64,000 nt of DNA from Linnemannia schmuckeri. Lineage: Eukaryota; Mortierellomycota; Mortierellomycetes; Mortierellales; Mortierellaceae. A program made the translations under genes and the position numbers. The notes below the pieces were generated by a model. The model was given only the letters and a program-made list of their open reading frames with translations. It made no database searches and had not been told where the DNA came from. Below, one piece after another: positions 47,670 to 59,191 of this stretch; the first letter of the stretch is position 1; each line of letters starts with the position of its first letter. The stretch covers positions 1,612,001 to 1,676,000 of the forward strand of contig JANATG010000004.1 in NCBI GenBank assembly GCA_029449235.1. Reading direction: 5' to 3'.

Positions 47670-50600
47670 TTAACCTTGGAGCTGAGCCTTGAGCTGGTTA
47701 ACCTCCTCTTGAAGCTTCTCACGCGCCTCACGTTCGTCAGAAAGCTCCTTCTTGACACGATCAAGCTCCTCAGTCATCCAGCGGCGCAACTTTGCAATTT
47801 CCAACTCAAGCGCTGCAGAATTGCCACCCGAGGCAGGGACGCCCTGGAATTGACCAAAACGAGAGCTCAATGACTTGACACCACCAGCGGGGGGTGCAAC
47901 TCCACCAGCAGGGACGGGTGCATTGGCAGGAGAACCAGCCGATGGTGACGATGAGTTCGCGGAGCTTTGGGATCCTTCATTTCCAGACTCGGTGCGACGA
48001 CCAGTGGGGCGCAATGAAATTGATGCAGGCTGAGCTCCAGCAAATGGCGTGGGGAATTTTTGGAAGATAGGCTTGACAGGCTTGGGTGGAGGAGCTGCTT
48101 TCTCGACCACAGGAACTGGAGCAAGCTCTGGCTTCTTGACTTCTTCAACAGGGGCCTATTAAACACATTGATTATATATCATTAGGGCGTGTCTTCTACA
48201 AACACCTCACCCTTATTCATACAATCCATACAAAAAAAACTTACAGCCTTGACTTCGGCCTCCAACTGGGCAACAAAGCTGCTGGTCTCGGCAGGGACGG
48301 GGGCGGTCGGAGGCTTACGGCCCTTGGCGGGTCTGGGTCTGGAAACATGGCTCAGTGCAGGACCAGTGCTCTCAAACTCGGGCAGCTTGGGCTTCTCAGG
48401 CTCCTTCTCCTCCTCAATTGGCTCCTCAACAGCAGCGGTGACAGCACCAGTCTCCTCTTCCTGCTCGGCCTCCTTGTGCTCCTCCTGGGAAGGAATTGGC
48501 TCCTCAGGTTCATCCTGGTGCTCCACAGCTTCCTCCTCGTGAGCAGCAGTCTCAGGCGCGTGATTGACCTCAGCCTCCTCTTCGACGGTTTCCTTGTGGA
48601 TGGACTCAGGTTCTTCAGCCTCGCTAGGGACAGGGGGCAAGTGGCTCACAGGAGGGCTAGCAATCGACTTTCTATTTTCAGTGATCGAGTGGATAGAAGG
48701 AGGACGGGCCAGTGGAGGCAATGGACGGTTGCGAGCAACAGGTGTGGGCAGGATATAAGAGTTACGGTTCGAGTTTGAGGTAGGTGGCTCAGGGGTCTCG
48801 GCAGCAATGTGTTCTTCGATTGACTCTTCCGCCTCGGTCAAAGGAGCCTCGGGAACGGGCTTTTGAGGGCGGCGCAAAGTGCTGGAGCGGCTCAGGTCAC
48901 CAGCTGGGGGCTGGGTTGAGGTTGGCGAGGAAATCTCGGGGTTGGGGAAGACAGAGACGGATGCAAGGCGAGGTGATCCGGGAACATCTTGGCTACTGGA
49001 GCGAGAAATTGTAGACATTCTCCTAGGTGGAGGAGAGCTGGGAAGTGGTGGTCCGTCGATCGAGGCGCGAACATCATGAAGTTGGGCAGAGGAGGGCGTT
49101 GGTGACGAAATCATTGATGGAGGGCGCGATCCACGAGGGAATGCTGGGGGAGTCGCCATGGGGGTCTCGTTGGTCCTGGTGCGCACTGGCTCAGCACGAA
49201 GAGGCTCAGCAGGGACGGCGGGGAGGGGGACTGGGGCGTGAATAGGTGGGCGAGATTGGACTGGGGATCTGGGTGCCTCCTCCTGAGCCACAGGCGCGGG
49301 TGCGGGTGCGGGTGCAGGCGCCGCAATGGGTGTGGGAACTGGAACAGATGCAGCAGGTGCAGCTCTGGGGGACTGAACAACTTCTTCCTTGATCTCCTCG
49401 ACAAAGTCCGAAGGGAAGTTTCCGACTTCGCCGTCCTCGTTCCTGCCGCACCACCATCCCTCATCGCCCATCTTGTCTGTCACAACAACGGTTGATCCCT
49501 TGACCAATGTAATTTCGTCTAGAGGCAGAGTAATAAGGGAGTCGTATAAGTTACTTTCTGCTTATTCTATTCTGCGTCGTTTTCCTAATATCCAGCAGGT
49601 CCAACTGTGACATTGGCGTCTCTTACCATCCTCCTGAGCACTGTAATCGTAAACAACTATCGCTCTAATTTGCTTGGCTATCGACAAAAGACAACAATAA
49701 TGCAATTCTAATTAATAACATTTCATGGCTAATAGTCAGTTAAGGTGATGTCAGAAAATAGGCAATTGCAAGGAATGTACATTTGGGCTTCTTGGCGCGG
49801 CTGGGAACGCGGGGCTCCTGAGCAGCTACAGGCTCCTCAATAGGTGCAGGAGGAGTAGCGGGTGCGGGTGCAGGTGGGGTGGCGCGGGCAGGGGTGTGGT
49901 GGGCAGGGGTGTGGTGGGCAATTAAAGGAGCGATAACCTCTTCGGCGACAGGAGGCGATATCTTTGGTGGGGCTGCAGCCACAATAGGAGAGCGAGGCTC
50001 ATCAACCGAAGTCCTCTTGGTAATACCTCCGACAACTGAAGCTGGAGCTGGAGCTGGAGCTGGAGCTGGGGCCGGAGCCGCAGGCTCGCTAGCTCCTCCA
50101 AGCTTCTTCAATCCTCCTGTTTTCTTAAGTCCAGGAACAACTCCTCCGGCGAACAATGATCCGAGACCTCCCTGCTTGACTCCGAATGCAGCCAACCTGA
50201 ACTTGGCAGGTTTGTCTCCAGCATCTGCAGTTTCCTCTTTGTGCTCCAAAAGTTTGACGTACTATAATTATTGACAGTTGGGAACACAAAAAAAAGGGGG
50301 GAAGGAGGATCAATCATGTTAGTGATATAGTCAGGCAAGGAGTCAGTTGTCTCTAAATAGCCTTTAAACCGCTAATGGGTCACGCATCTGCTTGATAGCA
50401 GGCATGCATTAATAACGCAGGCAAGGGAAAGGGAGAGAACAGTGGCCTTACATTACTAGGGAAGGTTCCAACTTTGCCATTCAAGTCACCAGTCCACCAA
50501 GCAGGGTCGCTCGAGTCGAGAATGGTTACAACACGGCCAACCTCCAATGATAGCTCGCCCGATTCCTTTGCCTCGTAATCATACTCCACTCTGGCGAGAA

Positions 50601-51477
50601 CGGGGCCTAGCGACAGTATGAGATAACAATACATGCAATAATCAAGTTAGTGACACTTCTTTGTATTTCATCTCGGCGCTCACTCTCAGTATTTTTGGCC
50701 AGTGCTCTTGTTCCTGTCAGCACTGCTCATTATTTTATCCACTTTTTTCTCCCATGACGATGACGCTGTAACCGCTTTTTTTATGTCCTCACCCCTTCCT
50801 CTTTCTAATTGTTACCTTCGTGCTTAGGTGCAGTAGGAACAGCGCTCTCTGCTGCTGCTGGAGCAGTCACCGAGTCGTCTTCAACAGGCGCTGCTGGGAC
50901 GGAATCAGCTGGGGCGGGGGGTGCTGTTACTGCTGCTGCTGCTGGCTTTTCCTCATGAGGGTCCACAAACTAGTCATTCCATTTTCAAGAAAGAAAACAA
51001 GGCTTTGTTAAAACAATCGTCGTGATAAACGCGGCCAAGTCTGTAAAAATGAAGACGCTGGAGAGTGAAGGCGCTAACTTACGTTGGCGGGAAACCAGCC
51101 TGCTTGACCGTCCTTGACCTTCTCGCCGACCCACCATCCAGGGTCAGATTTGTCCGAAACGCTAATAATGTCTCCAACCTGGAGAGTCAACTCATCGCTT
51201 TTTTCGGCATCGTAGTTGTGATGCACAATGTAGAGATTCGCTGTTGTTCGGGTTGTCGTAGTGAAGGTCCGGTTTGAGGAAGAGAAGAGAGAAAGAATGT
51301 GCGAGAATGGGAGAAAAAGAGAGGAGGGAAGGAGGAGTGTGAATAAGTCGACCTTGTTGTTTGCACTGCGGGTAGTAAGCACTTGTGCATTATGGCCCTG
51401 CAGACGATACGAAGCCAGGATGCGCTTGCTCACGCTTCTTTTTGCCACGTCTCTTTTGTTGACTCCTTCTTACCCAT
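47670..51477 (-). CDS. Three-SH3 adaptor, CD2AP/CIN85-like architecture
   Basis: Eight minus-strand exons (51477-51474, 51240-51083, 50969-50816, 50606-50452, 50261-49781, 49677-49627, 49518-48245, 48155-47670) encode 920 aa. SH3-1 opens the protein (NYDAEKSDELTLQVGD, GWWVGEKVKDGQAGWFPAN). SH3-2 has ARVEYDYEAKESGELSLEVG and GTFPSNYV, and SH3-3 has VVYDYSAQEDDEITLVKGS and GWWCGRNEDGEVGNFPSDFV. Long Pro/Ala/Glu-rich linkers carry many potential SH3 ligands. The C-terminus is a coiled coil (AALELEIAKLRRWMTEELDR). Three SH3s, proline-rich linkers and a terminal coiled coil is the plan of CD2AP/CIN85 endocytic adaptors, so a role at actin patches is inferred. The start codon lies in a four-nucleotide coding exon. 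Confidence 0.87.
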
Positions 51478-51843
51478 AGTGTCAATTGGCCTTTTTATTC
51501 GTTCCTGAGTTTTATTGGGCGTGCAGGGGTAGTGAAAGGGGAGTGCTGAGTATGTAGGTGTGGAAATAACACGAAGCTAAAAAGTGTGTCGAGAGGAATG
51601 GAGCAATGAAAAAGCGAGTAGTTAAAAAAAAAGTAAGGAAGTGTTGAAGTGTGGAAACAAAAAAGAGATGGGCTAAAGAGATGGGGTCGACTTGCGGGCA
51701 GCAGCCCTTCAGCCGTGTCGTCAAAACGAACTAAACTCAACTCGTTCCTGGGCAGAGGAGACGCGCGTGCACTTAGAAAGGGTTCAGCCGTAATCCCGTG
51801 ACTGATATCTCTAAATGAACAATACCCATTTACTTTTTTTGAT
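51478..51843. other. Intergenic between SH3 adaptor and P450-1
   Basis: 366 bp of 5' flank of the adaptor and 3' flank of the P450. On the minus strand it is T/C-rich. No gene seen. Confidence 0.5.
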
Positions 51844-54153
51844 TCATTCCTCATGTTGAGAAAGGTCGCTACCGCCACCAACACCACCATCAAACGCAGC
51901 ATGAAGAGGAATATCCGTTCGCCTGGTAACAACAGTCATCAACGCTTCCTTCATCGGCAAGGTAAGCGATCCCTTGACCGTCGGCTCATGGTGTCCCGGT
52001 CTTAAATTGAACGTGTACCTCTGCAATAAGATACACGTCGTCGCCATCGCCTCCAATTGCGCAAACGTCATGCCCAAACACAGACGGGGCCCCGCGTTGA
52101 AAGTGATAAACTTGAACTGGCTCTCAGGCTTGAATTTGCCAAAAGGGCTGACTCTTCGACCGGTCGCGTGATTTGTAGTCAAACCAGGCGCGCCAGCATC
52201 CGGACGAATGAGCCATCGCTCAGGGACAAACAGTTCGGCATCGATCCCCCAGACGGCCTTGTTACGACCCATGCACCAGTTCGAAAAAGCGACAAGTTCG
52301 CCCTTGTAGATTCGTGTGCCATCAGGGAGGATGTCGTCGTCGACGGCCTGCTTGACATTCTTGGAGACTGGCGTGTGGAGACGCAGGGTCTCGTGGAAAA
52401 CCGCCTTGACGTAGGGCAGCTCGTTCATCAGAACCTCATAGGTGATCTTGTCGGTCGAGCCCTCAAGAACCGTATCGATCTCATGGAGAATGTTATTCAT
52501 GATTCTTGGGTTTGCCATGAGGCAATAGAATTGCCAGGTCAATGCCTGCGCCGTCGTATCACGACCAGCTCTAATTAGACCAAAAAAGTTCGCGCCATTG
52601 AACAAGTGTTAGTGTCTCGTTCGCTTCACTCTTTCGACATATCACTGCGAAAAAGCGCAGAGAAAGACACATACATCATAAAGTTGACAAAGACATCACG
52701 GAGCTCTCGATCAGTGAGCATGGTGCCATCCTCGCTCTTATAATTGATGAAGTGGTCCAACAGATCTCGCGTTCTTGTTGCGGCTTGTTCAGGCGTCTCG
52801 GCTCGACGGTTGCGTACGGCCTTGGCTGCATACTCGTCCAAGATCCCAATACAACCCCAATGCTTTTTCCACCGCCCAGGGATGATCCGGTCAGTAATGA
52901 ACCAAATCGGGTTGGCCATTCGAGAATCAGCTGCCGAGTTCAGGAAATCAAAGGCGTCTCCAAACTCGTTCGGACCATCCTCGCTTAACAACGCCTTGAA
53001 CTCGAGTCCAAAGGTCAGTTTGCCAAATGCATCCAACGTCAACTTGAGGAACTTGTCTTGGAGGTCCACAGGCTTGTCGATGGCAATGGCACGATCGAGG
53101 ACGGTGCTGAAGTCTTCAGCGCTAGACTTGAAGGCGCCCTCGACTAGACTACGGTAGAGTTTTGTGGTGAAGATATTGGAGGCAGTCTTCCGATGAAATC
53201 TCCACTCTTCACGGTCGGCAACAAAGATCCCTCGACCGAAGATGTCTGTCAAGTTCCAACGTACCAAGTCGCCTTTGACATAGTTATCAAAGTTGGCTTT
53301 TGAGAAGCAAAAATCAAGATTTTAGATATATTAAAAAATCGAGAGTTTGGTATCAATCAAAGCAAATGTGAAGAGTAGCCGGAGTGAGGCCTATAAGGAA
53401 GTGAACACCTGGGTTACTTACTTTTGAGGATGTGCTCCATGAACTCGGGCCGATTCAGTATGATGGCTCGACCAAAGATAGGCATCGTGATTGAACTGGT
53501 CAAACGAAAATGAGAAAGTCGTCGTAGAACAAAGGAAGTGATGTAGTTAGTTTGTTTATGCGTTGTGGAGACTCAACCCAAAGGTGACTTGGGCTCAAAA
53601 ATGTTGCGTGGGAAAGCACATACGAACCACAAAAACGGGTGAATATTCGTTGTACAGTATCACAAGAAGTAACGATGGACATGGACATGTGGAAGAGAGA
53701 AAGCAACTGTGGAGACTTTGAGAAAGTTCTTACCATCCCTCACAAGTTCGTCCTCCACCACAAATGTGTGTGAAAAACAGAAATAAGGAAAGAAAAACCA
53801 CATGCAGAAAGCAACGCAAAAGGTACAACTACAATACGAGAAAGATAAAGTGGGTCTTACATGACATCGCCATGTTCTTGAAAGATCTTGTGGAGGTAAA
53901 GGAGAGGGTTCTCTCGATGCTTGATGAAATCAGGAAGGTTACCAACCAAAGGTAAACCTGGAGCATCTTGACCTCGAGCCTTGAGATCCGGCCGGGCTCT
54001 TGTCAAGAAGGCTCGGTTGGGGTACTTGATGATCGCGGCGACAAAGAATCCAATCGTAGCCAAGACCGCGTACTCGATGGGTGTTCGCTTGCGCTTGGTC
54101 ATCTGTCGCTCCAACAGTCTTCTCAGTCCAATGCCTGCCATCACAAGTGCCAT
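51844..54153 (-). CDS. Cytochrome P450, CYP52-like, tandem copy 1
   Basis: Exons 54153-53861, 53495-53422, 53296-52675 and 52570-51844 encode 571 aa. An N-terminal membrane anchor (PIEYAVLATIGFFVAAIIKY) places it on the ER. The I-helix motif AGRDTTAQ is completed across the last intron. ETLRLHTPVSKN carries the K-helix ExxR, and FNAGPRLCLGM is the heme-binding loop with the axial Cys. LKTNFDNYVKGD and FGRGIFVADREEWRFHRK are typical of fungal alkane/fatty-acid omega-hydroxylases (CYP52 clan); the substrate is inferred. Intron positions and phases equal those of copy 2, and exons 1, 2 and 3 have identical lengths in both genes. The C-terminal tail is Gly-rich and variable. Confidence 0.93.
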
Positions 54154-55010
54154 GGTTTGAATGTTGGATTGAGGAGGTGAGATTAACAATAGGATGAAGT
54201 ATTGTGCTTTGTAGTGGGAGGGGAAAGTAAGTAAGCGTCAAGAAGAAAAGAGAGAAAGAAATAAGAAAAGAGAGTGAGGTGTTAAAATGGGGAGGTTTTT
54301 TTTCCTCCTCAATCTAAAGATGGGGAACGCTTTTATTCGCAGAAGCTGTCGAGTGCGGAAGAGTCACTAAGCCCTGTGTACACAGATAACGGCGGGTTAG
54401 GGGTGGCAATGTCAAGGACGAAAGTGAAAGATCTGAGGTCAGCAGTTCTTTACGCACACCTTCTTCCTCCCTTGAATGCCATCCCAACACCGTTGGTTGT
54501 TGTTTTTCTGTTTAGGGGTCAGAATGACGACCCGTTTGCACAAGAGCACGAAAAGGGCGTGGTGAACATGAATATACCATCTTGGAAAAAATAGGTCTCG
54601 CACAGATGCATTCTCATATGTTCAGAAATGAAAAGACAAACAGACATCAAACGGCAAACGAAGACCTAAGGTAGATCAGCACACTGAGGGGTATTTCCTC
54701 AAACGGCATGTGAATGCGAGTGGGGGAACTAACGCGCTGTTGACCTGGTTTGTGCCTATTCCGCCTACAATGAAGAAAGTAAACACCCTTTTCAAGTGCA
54801 CCCCACAAGGACAGAAGCAGACCATGGCACACCTCTCAAAGTCTTTTCACTTCCTTCGTTTTGAGTAGTGAATATGGGCAGTGAAGTCTGGCGCACATAA
54901 AAACGAGATGCGGTGGGAAAACTGGGAACAAAGATAACAGCAACAATGTCAACTTCGGATCGCTTGACAGAGTCTTGTGAAATAGCCCTTTTTTTTTACT
55001 CTTCCTTCTA

Positions 55011-55055
55011 TCCTCACCATCCTCACCATCCTCACCATCCTCACCATCCTCACCA
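55011..55055. repeat. 9-bp tandem repeat, five copies
   Basis: Five perfect copies of TCCTCACCA. The equivalent position upstream of P450 copy 2 has no such expansion, so it arose after the duplication. Confidence 0.9.
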
Positions 55056-55161
55056 CCCTAACCCCTCAAAATTTTTAGGGACTCCTGCAGATTCTCAAGT
55101 CCCTCGGTCCACAAAGAGTTTGCATATCCCGTAACAACAACAAATCAACAAAAACCCACCG

Positions 55162-55164
<3 letters not shown>

Positions 55165-55193
<29 letters not shown>
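55165..55193. repeat. T29 homopolymer
   Basis: Uninterrupted run of 29 T between the two P450 units, next to one end of the duplicated segment. Confidence 0.9.
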
Positions 55194-55374
55194 CGCGAGC
55201 CGAGATGCAACCCCCTAGCTAGCGCCACCAAAATTTTGAGGTCAGCGCGTTTTTGATTGATTATTGATTAGTTGTGATCGCGCACCAAAATATGAACGCG
55301 TAACGATCAAGAGCATAATGCGAAACGCGAGGTTACAAACCAATCTGGACGCATTTATTCAAGACATAATAAAA

Positions 55375-57772
55375 TCATTCTTCGCGCTGAGAAAGGTGGA
55401 CACTTCCACCATCGCCACCAACAGCGGCAGCGGCAGGAGACGCACGTACAGGACCATCAGTCCGCTTAGTAACAATGGTCATCAGCGCCTCCTTCATGGG
55501 CAAGGTAATTGATCCCTTGACCATCGGTTCAGGATGTCCCGGCGTCAACTTGAACTGATACCTCTGCAGCAGAATACAAGTCGTCGCCATCGCCTCCAAT
55601 TGCGCAAACGTCATGCCCAAACACAGGCGTGGGCCAGCATTGAAAGCAATAAACTTGAACTGGCTCTCAGGCTTGAATTTGCCAAAAGGGCTGACTCGTC
55701 GACCGGTCGCGGGGTTTGCCGTCAAACCAGAGTCACCGCTACCACCAGGGGTGCCTGGTGGAACGTCCGACGAAGCCAACCATCGCTCAGGGACAAACAG
55801 TTCGGCATCGATCCCCCAGACGGCCTTGTTACGACCCATACACCAGTTCGAGTACCCGATGAACTCGCCTTTGTATACTCGTGTGCCATCAGGGAGGATG
55901 TCGTCGTCGACGGCCTGCTTGACATTCTTGGAGACTGGTGGGTGCAGTCGCAGGGTTTCGTGGAGAACTGCCTTGACATAGGGCAACTCGTTCATCAGGA
56001 CCTCATAGGTGATCTTGTCGACCGAACCCTCAAGGACAGTGTCAATCTCGTGAACGATATTCTTCATAATCCGAGGATTGACCATGAGGCAATAGAATTG
56101 CCAGATCAAAGCCTGGGCCGTGGTATCACGACCAGCCCTACACGTAACGACAATAATACACAGCATGGTACAGAAACGTTAGTAGAGTGTAGCTTCGTTA
56201 CTCATTTTAACACACTGCACAATGAGAAAGAAGATAAATAAAGAGCATATACATCATGAAGTTGACGAAGACATCACGGAGCTCTCGATCAGTGAGCATG
56301 GTGCCATCCTCGCTCTTATAATTGATGAAGTGGTCCAACAGATCTCGCGTTCTCGCCGCAGCTTGCTCAGGCGTCTCGGCTCGACGGTTGCGTACGGCCT
56401 TGGCTGCATACTCGTCCAAGATCCCAATACAACCCCAATGCTTTTTCCACCGCCCAGGGATGATCCGGTCAGTAATGAACCAAATCGGGTTTGCCAACCG
56501 AGCATCGGCCGCTGAGGTCAAGAAATCAAAGGCGTCTCCAAACTCGTTCGGACCATCCTCGCTCAACAACGCCTTGAACTCGAGTCCAAAGGTCAGTTTG
56601 CCAAATGCATCCAACGTCAACTTGAGGAACTTGTCTTGGAGGTCCACAGGCTTGTCGATGGCAATGGCACGATCGAGGACGGTGCTGAAGTCTTCAGCGC
56701 TAGACTTGAAGGCGCCCTCGACTAGACTACGGTAGAGTTTTGTGGTGAAGATATTGGAGGCAGTCTTCCGATGAAATCTCCACTCTTCACGGTCGGCAAC
56801 AAAGATCCCTCGACCGAGGATGTCTGTCAAGTTCCAACGGAACATGTCACCCTTGACATAGTTGTCAAAGTTGGCTTTAGAGAAACAATAGAGCGAAAAA
56901 ATATTGCGTGTGTTAGTCGGAGATTTAATACAAAATATACATCTATTCAAAAACATTCAGGGGAGTCTGGTAAATGATGAGAAGTGTGGTGGCGAAAGCA
57001 ATAGCGAGAACCATTACTTACTTTTGAAGATATGCTCCATGAACTCGGGCCGATTGAGGATGATGGCTCGGCCTAAAAGAGGCATGGTGATAGAGCTGTT
57101 CACGAAACGCAAAAAAATAGCGTCGCGAAAAGGCACGAAGAGGCATTATTAGTTCCATAACCCGAGTCCAGACAAAATGTGGAGAAGGGAGCGAGAAGGG
57201 GGAATGATGATGCAACAAATAATTTGGGCTCAAATGTCGCGTGGAAGGTGCACAAAACTAAAAGGGAATGGAGATTTGTAGTTGTGCCACTGGACTCATA
57301 TAGGGAATATATAGGTAGGGAGAAAGATGAAAATAAGGTAGTTGTGGAAGAGGGTCAAAAAGAACCGACAATAACAAATAGTATTCCTTCTGAAATGGTG
57401 AAGGGTACGCACGCAAGTGAGGGTGGCAAAGAAGAAAATACAGAGTGATGGTACGACAACTCAAAAGAAGGACACTTACATGACATCGCCATGCTCTTGG
57501 AAGGTCTTGTGAAGAAAGTCAAGAGGATCCTCTCGGTGAAAAAGAATATCGGTGAGGTTTCCAATTAGAGGATAGCCTGGAGCATCTCGACCAAGAGCCT
57601 TGAGGTCCGGTCGAGGATTTGTAAGGATCGCACGGTTAGGGTACTTGATAATCGCCGCGACAAAGCATCCGATGGTGGCTAAGACCGCGTACTCGATAGG
57701 CGTTCGCTTGCGCTTGATCATCTGTCGCTCCAACAGTCTCCTCAGGCCGATGCCTGCCATCACGAGTGCCAT
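55375..57772 (-). CDS. Cytochrome P450, CYP52-like, tandem copy 2
   Basis: Exons 57772-57480, 57095-57022, 56874-56253 and 56137-55375 encode 583 aa. It has the same anchor, I-helix AGRDTTAQ, ETLRLHPPVSKN and FNAGPRLCLGM as copy 1. The two proteins differ by scattered substitutions, a small insert after PERWL (SSDVPPGTPGGSGDSG here) and the C-terminal tail. Exon 3 is nearly identical between copies at the nucleotide level while introns 2 and 3 are not. The gene begins MALVMAGIGLRRLLERQM, as does copy 1. Likely function is again omega-hydroxylation of fatty acids or alkanes. Confidence 0.93.
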
Positions 57773-59191
57773 GGTTGAATGTTTGAATGGAGGGAGGTGA
57801 AGGATTATAGTAGTGGGAGGCGAGAAGAAGGTAAAGAAAAAGAGAAGTCTACTTAAGTCATGAATATACGAGGCGAAGAAGTGCAGGACAGTTGGAGAAG
57901 AAGAGGGGAGAGAAACGGAAAAAAGAAACAGGAGGTGTGGTTGGTACATAGCAGGAAAAGAGCTGCTTTTAAGGATGTTTTATGTTGTTGTTCTGACCCA
58001 ATGACGGGGCTATTTTTGCTACTGGAGGTGTTGAGGCAAGATTTTCCTTGCGTGCCAACAGGAAAAAAGTGGACTGGGGGTGACCAATGTCACCTTCACA
58101 TCTCATAACAACAAAGGCAAAAAAGAAGGGAGCGAAAATGAACAGGGGTCGTTAATTGGTTGGTCTATTAATCCCCCCTCCCTCCTCCCCTTTGAGTGTG
58201 CTCCCCACATCTCTGGTACGAATTTTGTTGTTTTGTTGTTCAGGGGTCAAAATAGAAGACTCTTCTAGCCCACGAAAAAAAGGGCGTGGAAACGCCGAAG
58301 TGGTCTTTCCTTGAAATCATCGGTCTTGCACTAGTCGCATTCACATATGACTAGAAGCAAGAAAAAATACCAGAACGAAGTGGGAAAATTTAACCAAAGG
58401 GATGGCACCTTTCTTTACCTTCGAACGGCATGTGATGGTGGGGAATCGAAAACAAACGCGTTGTTGACATGTTTCGTACTTTTGACAACAAAACAATACT
58501 AACATCACTAACTACTGCCTAGGAAGCTATCGCTATCTCCTGCGTTGACAACGATAGAGGCGAACCCCAGTGAATCTATCAAATAGTCCCGTCGCTACCT
58601 TGACTTTGGATAGTGAACTTGGATAGAGTGAGAAGGTGAGAGTACAACGAGTCGAAATGTGGTGGGGAGGGAAAGAAGACCGGTTGCCAAATAAAATACG
58701 AAAGTTGTTGAGTGGATAAACATCGGATCGCTTGACAGAGTTTTCCAAATAGCCTTTTCCACTCCTCCTTCCAATACCACTGCCTCTTTGCCACTCTGTC
58801 CTCTCTGCCTTTTAGTCATCCCTGCACGCTATCGAAGTCCCTCGGCCCACCATGACTTGCATATTTCACAAGAATACCAACGTCAACAAATCAACAAATC
58901 CAGCATATATCTTTGCCAACCGAGATGCAGCCCCTTGTTGCGCCACCAATTTTTTGAGTCCAAATCCACGCGTACATGCTCTTCGATTGATCCTCGCGGC
59001 GCGTCTTTTCTGACGCGCAGGCATCAATCCAGAAAGGAGTAGAACCTACTCGCACACTGAGCATATTATTGGTGTTTGTTTATTCCATGCATGAAGGAGA
59101 AATGTAAAATGTGAAAAGAGCGACTGGGCGAGAGAATAAAAAGGACAAGAATAAAAGGAGGGAGAGAAATGAAAGGCTAAAAAATGAGCCT
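57773..59191. other. Region upstream of P450-2 and 3' flank of NUP188
   Basis: Promoter side of copy 2, with purine-rich sequence at 57830-57960 and the duplicated blocks up to about 58970. A purine-rich 3' flank of the nucleoporin gene follows. Short frames here show no protein signature. Confidence 0.55.

Larger units (their letters stand above)
54154..55374. other. Region upstream of P450-1
   Basis: Contains the presumed promoter of copy 1, a 9-bp minisatellite at 55011-55055, and a T29 run at 55165-55193. Blocks of it match the region upstream of copy 2, for example GGATCGCTTGACAGAGT and CCGAGATGCA-CCCC. No gene seen. Confidence 0.6.
51844..58970. repeat. Tandem segmental duplication of a P450 gene with its upstream DNA
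   Basis: Unit 1 is about 51844-55240 and unit 2 about 55375-58970, both in the same orientation. Similarity is not limited to the coding exons. The upstream regions share GGGGTCA-AAT, AGGGCGTGG, GGATCGCTTGACAGAGT, AAGTCCCTCGG and CCGAGATGCA in the same order. The duplicated unit therefore spans roughly 3.4-3.6 kb and ends near the T29 tract in unit 1. Confidence 0.8.

Noticed and set aside
53500..53736. Minus-strand frame inside P450 copy 1
   Set aside because: It lies in the first intron, and copy 2 has no equivalent open frame.
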